Shown here: piece by piece, positions 61,393 to 64,000 of the stretch
Layout: each line of letters starts with the position of its first letter
Numbering within the stretch: position 1 is the first letter of the stretch
Assembly (NCBI RefSeq): GCF_000210295.1
Contig: NC_026744.1
Location: 992,001-1,056,000 of the forward strand
DNA: 64,000 bases
From: Trypanosoma brucei gambiense DAL972
Taxonomy: Eukaryota > Euglenozoa > Kinetoplastea > Trypanosomatida > Trypanosomatidae
Direction: 5' to 3'
The notes under the pieces: generated by a model
The model's database searches: none
What the model was told of the DNA's origin: nothing
Seen by the model: only the letters and a program-made list of their open reading frames with translations
Program-made: the position numbers and the translations under genes

Positions 61393-61509
61393 TGGGTATC
61401 ATATCCTCGGGCACTGCGTTTCGCCGCCCCCACCGGCATAAGCCACATGTAAAGATTTGAGAGGGAAGATAACAGCGATGAATACCAAAGGAAAGGAGAG
61501 TGGAGAGGA

Positions 61510-61534
61510 GGGGAGGGGAGGGGAGGGGAGGGGG
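61510..61534 (+). repeat. (GGGGA)n tract with G-quadruplex potential
   Basis: Five consecutive runs of four or five G separated by single A bases on the + (transcript) strand. This meets the usual pattern for a very stable quadruplex in RNA. Confidence 0.7.
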
Positions 61535-62515
61535 AGCAACAAATGCCGCACCGTGCACATACGGGAAAAGTGATATATATATATATATATATTTATTTAT
61601 TTATTTATTTTATACGTACGTGTTTGTGTGTGTGCTTGTTGGTTTGCGATTGGTTATTTGTGTACGTGGAGTGTGGTGAAATAGACAGGTTGCGTGCGTG
61701 CGTGTTTTCAAATAGACGAGTAGAGGAGTGTGTGTGGAAAGCGATTGGGAAGGACGAAAAGGGCATCAGGGGGTTTGGATTGCTTATGTTCTACTGGACT
61801 CGAGAGGTTTCTTTCACCCCCACTCAATTTATCTACTTTCCTACCTTTTTCGGAATTTGGGCGCTTCTGCGCCGTCCACTTGGAAAGATGCTGCAGCATA
61901 CACATCCATGGGAATGTTCGCACTGCATTCCCCCCTTTTCCCACCTGTGGTCTGTTCCCCTGCATACTGTCTTATACCCGTTCTACCTTAGATTTCTTTC
62001 CCTTCGACCACACATTTGCGCAAGTGTAACCTTTACGTTCTCGCCCCACCCTTCTGTTTTTTTTTTACTCTTCACTCGACTCTCCCGTGTGCTGAAGGTG
62101 CGTGAATTTATCTTTGTTCGAGCTGCACGGTATTGAAGTGGCGTGCCCGCATGTATCTGTGTGTGAAGTTTTTTGGCGTTTCTGCCACTTTATTCCCATC
62201 CGTCATCGTACTCTTTGCCCCAGCCCTGTCACAATTTTTCTTTACCACTATAACTCTCTCGGTTTTCTTCCTTTATAATGTTTTCTTCCCTTCTTATGCA
62301 TACCATTTATCAGGCATTATCCGCACCTGTGTTCTCACCCAGCCGCTGTAATCCCACTGCTGGTAGGCGTGTGTGTGTGTGGGGCAGCAAGGGGGAGGAG
62401 ACACACCACCGTGGGCGGTTACAAAATAAGTGGGAATAACAATACCGAGTACATAAAAGCTGGCGACGCGTTGTTGTTGTTTTTTTTTTTTTTGCACCCA
62501 CGCGCATTGGCACTC

Positions 62516-62532
62516 ACGGCTTTTTTCTTTCA
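62516..62532 (+). promoter_or_regulatory. Putative spliced-leader acceptor of the p22-like gene
   Basis: Tract CGGCTTTTTTCTTTCAG ends at 62532, 39 bases before the ATG at 62571. It decides the start choice: the GTG at 62556 is not needed and 62571 is the first ATG in the mRNA. Confidence 0.6.
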
Positions 62533-62570
62533 GCGTTGTCGCCTCCACTTTTGCAGTGCATATCTTTTCT

Positions 62571-63944
62571 ATGCTCGTATGTTGTCGAAGCAGCTTATCT
62601 CTCCTTGCGCGCGCGACCATGCCGTTGTGCTGTTCTCGGCGTTTTTTGACCCATCAGAATAACATTGATGATATCAGCGGTCCCGTAGACACTAACAGCA
62701 ACTCTGTTAGTGACGGGCGGCTGCATTGCAGCACGGGGGAAGGTGGAAAGGCTTCGACGTGTGAGCGCGTATCGTTGCGGACCATCGCCGAATCGCTGGG
62801 AGCAGCGGCAGCGGCTGAACTGCGAGCCGAGGTGGAACGTGACACGCGAGATGGCGTTGCGGCGATTCCACCGCTACCGCCACTTGGCTGGAGGGTTCGC
62901 CATCCTTCAGGGTCTAATTATTTCGTTATGACGCGCACTTTAAAGAACGGCGTCCAGTCTGCGGAGCTGAACAATAGGCGTTATCGTAGCGTTCACGATA
63001 TTTTTTTGCAGTCTTTACAAAAAGGTGGGCACAAGTATGCGCAAAAGGGGAAAGGGAGCGAAGGTAGGCAGAAACATGCCAAAGAGGAGGAGGAACCACC
63101 CTCACAGGAAGACGGCAAGTCGTCACCGAAGGTTACTGTTGGGTACGACCGGGAGGGGCGCGGTCACCGCGCCACACTTCAACGAATGGACGAGTTGCAC
63201 GACTCCCCCAAGCTGAGTCGTGCTGATGTGCACCTGACGGTATTTGCACCTTTCCGCGTGTACGACCCGTCATTACATGACCCCACGGTGGACATTTGCG
63301 AGTGGTCCTCTTTTGACTTAGTTGTGCAAAAAACAGTGCCTGACAACAGGGTTGCAAACAAGCTTCTTCAGCCACTCTCGTGTACCCCACAGGACGGTGC
63401 TCTCAGCATGTACGTATGTCTCGCCAGTGTTAACAGTGAGATGCGCATTCGATCCATACAGCTTCTTTCCATGAAGGAAGCGCAGGCTCTTGTTGAGCAC
63501 GCATGTTTCGGGAATGGTGAGCCGCTCTTCTTGGAACTCCTTCGGCGAAGGGGACGGCGTCGGCCGCTGGTGGAGAGACGCTTTGATGATCCTCGACTGC
63601 GATATGAGGAAGTTGCGCAACCTCAACAAGTAGCTGATGAGGCCGCCGTGGCGTGTTCTTCTTCGTGTTACGGACCTTATTATCCTGCATTTGAGATGCT
63701 CATGGACTCCTGTGGTAGTGCGGGTGAGTACAGTCGTGCTCTTTGCTACGGAGGTCCCTACGTGAGTGAATTGTCAAGGGAGTTGTGTGACGCTTTATTG
63801 GACTACATCAAAGGCGACTTGGGTGTATCAGATCAACTGTGCGAGTATGTGTGTCAAATGCAATTCTTCCTAGAGCAGGAGGAGTACATGACGTGGCTGG
63901 GACAAGTACAGCATGTGGCAAATGCTGTATCGCGAACTGCATAG
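62571..63944 (+). CDS. p22/p32 (MAM33, C1QBP) family mitochondrial protein with a long N-terminal part
   Basis: 457 residues. The start MLVCCRSSLSLLARATMPLCCSRRFL is basic, Ser/Arg-rich and without acids, a likely mitochondrial presequence. The C-terminal half follows the MAM33 fold: 'LTVFAPFRVYDP', a central beta sheet with FDLVV, then YYPAF (near 366), YGGPYVSELSRELCDALLDYIKGDLGVSDQLCEYV and a closing EEYMTWLGQVQHVANAV helix. These equal 'Y.GP.F..L...LQ..l..yL..rGi...l..fl......K...Y..WL..l..f' of the family. MAM33/p32 forms acidic doughnut trimers in the matrix; in T. brucei p22 is linked to RNA editing of one mRNA. This protein is about twice as long as p22, with a Lys/Glu-rich linker at about 155-205. 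Its specific role is unknown. Confidence 0.72.
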   Translation: MLVCCRSSLSLLARATMPLCCSRRFLTHQNNIDDISGPVDTNSNSVSDGRLHCSTGEGGKASTCERVSLRTIAESLGAAAAAELRAEVERDTRDGVAAIPPLPPLGWRVRHPSGSNYFVMTRTLKNGVQSAELNNRRYRSVHDIFLQSLQKGGHKYAQKGKGSEGRQKHAKEEEEPPSQEDGKSSPKVTVGYDREGRGHRATLQRMDELHDSPKLSRADVHLTVFAPFRVYDPSLHDPTVDICEWSSFDLVVQKTVPDNRVANKLLQPLSCTPQDGALSMYVCLASVNSEMRIRSIQLLSMKEAQALVEHACFGNGEPLFLELLRRRGRRRPLVERRFDDPRLRYEEVAQPQQVADEAAVACSSSCYGPYYPAFEMLMDSCGSAGEYSRALCYGGPYVSELSRELCDALLDYIKGDLGVSDQLCEYVCQMQFFLEQEEYMTWLGQVQHVANAVSRTA

Positions 63945-64000
63945 GGAAGAAATTATGCAGACGAATGTGTTGGCGGGTTTCTGGTAACGGATTGATTTGT
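63945..64000. other. Start of the 3' UTR of the p22-like gene
   Basis: 56 bases to the window end; nothing recognisable. Confidence 0.5.

Larger units (their letters stand above)
61393..62570. other. Intergenic region with a G4-prone repeat and microsatellites
   Basis: Contains five G runs (61510-61534), (TA)n at about 61573-61591 followed by (TTTA)n, then T/C-rich leader sequence. A long frame 61543-62136 has a low-complexity product and no domain; I do not call it. A strong splice acceptor lies at the right end. Confidence 0.5.

Noticed and set aside
61543..62136. 197-codon frame between Tctex and the p22-like gene
   Set aside because: Composed of translated TA/TTTA repeats and T/C-rich tracts; no conserved features.
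62556..62570. GTG-initiated extension of the p22-like gene
   Set aside because: Eukaryotic start and splice acceptor at 62532 favour the first ATG at 62571; the same reasoning removed TTG/GTG extensions at 7295, 14424, 32667, 35896 and 61009.
1..64000. tRNA, rRNA or CRISPR features
   Set aside because: No cloverleaf with the T-loop consensus, no rRNA-like sequence and no regularly spaced short repeats were found by eye; a covariance search would be needed to be sure for tRNA and snoRNA.

Overview
The window looks like nuclear DNA of an African trypanosome (Trypanosoma brucei group). All recognisable genes lie on the + strand, as expected for part of one polycistronic unit. Genes lack introns, and pyrimidine tracts followed by AG (trans-splice acceptors) precede several of them. 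Two trypanosome-type retroposons are present. From memory, the order M1 aminopeptidase / thiamine pyrophosphokinase / 2x RPS4 / NT8 array / adenylosuccinate synthetase resembles T. brucei chromosome 11; I could not check this.

Layout. 1-23 kb is a dense run of single-copy genes: the 3' end of an unidentified helical protein, a TM9/EMP70 nonaspanin, an RPC5-like Pol III subunit, an EDC4/Ge-1-like protein, an AK7-like flagellar adenylate kinase, an FKBP15-like WH1+FKBP+coiled-coil protein, an acyl-CoA-binding protein, a LYR protein, an unknown protein and the GPN1 GTPase. 23.1-32.7 kb is a gene desert. It holds a heavily degraded ingi-type retroposon on the - strand (about 23.9-29.4 kb). Inside it sits a roughly 0.5 kb RIME-like element on the + strand with a perfect 12-bp target-site duplication, a poly(A) tail and a Pr77/HDV-like ribozyme signature. 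About 3.2 kb of AT-rich DNA without genes follows.

32.7-39.5 kb holds an M1 aminopeptidase, a thiamine pyrophosphokinase and two RPS4 genes whose reading frames look identical base for base while their flanks differ. 39.6-52.6 kb is a tandem array (unit about 2.97 kb) of NT8-type purine transporter genes: four full copies and one cut by a 100-N gap. The left contig at the gap already contains the array's right-hand flank, including the start of bL27m, so the gap is an assembly or haplotype problem. Each copy has a 3' UTR stem-loop that may be the reported purine-responsive element.

53-64 kb holds mitochondrial bL27m, adenylosuccinate synthetase, 3.5 kb of low-complexity DNA with poly(G) tracts, a Tctex-type dynein light chain, a G4-prone repeat and a p22/MAM33-like mitochondrial protein. 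The purine transporter array and adenylosuccinate synthetase (IMP to AMP branch) are neighbours in an organism group that depends on purine salvage. Otherwise neighbouring genes appear functionally unrelated, as is usual in trypanosomatids.
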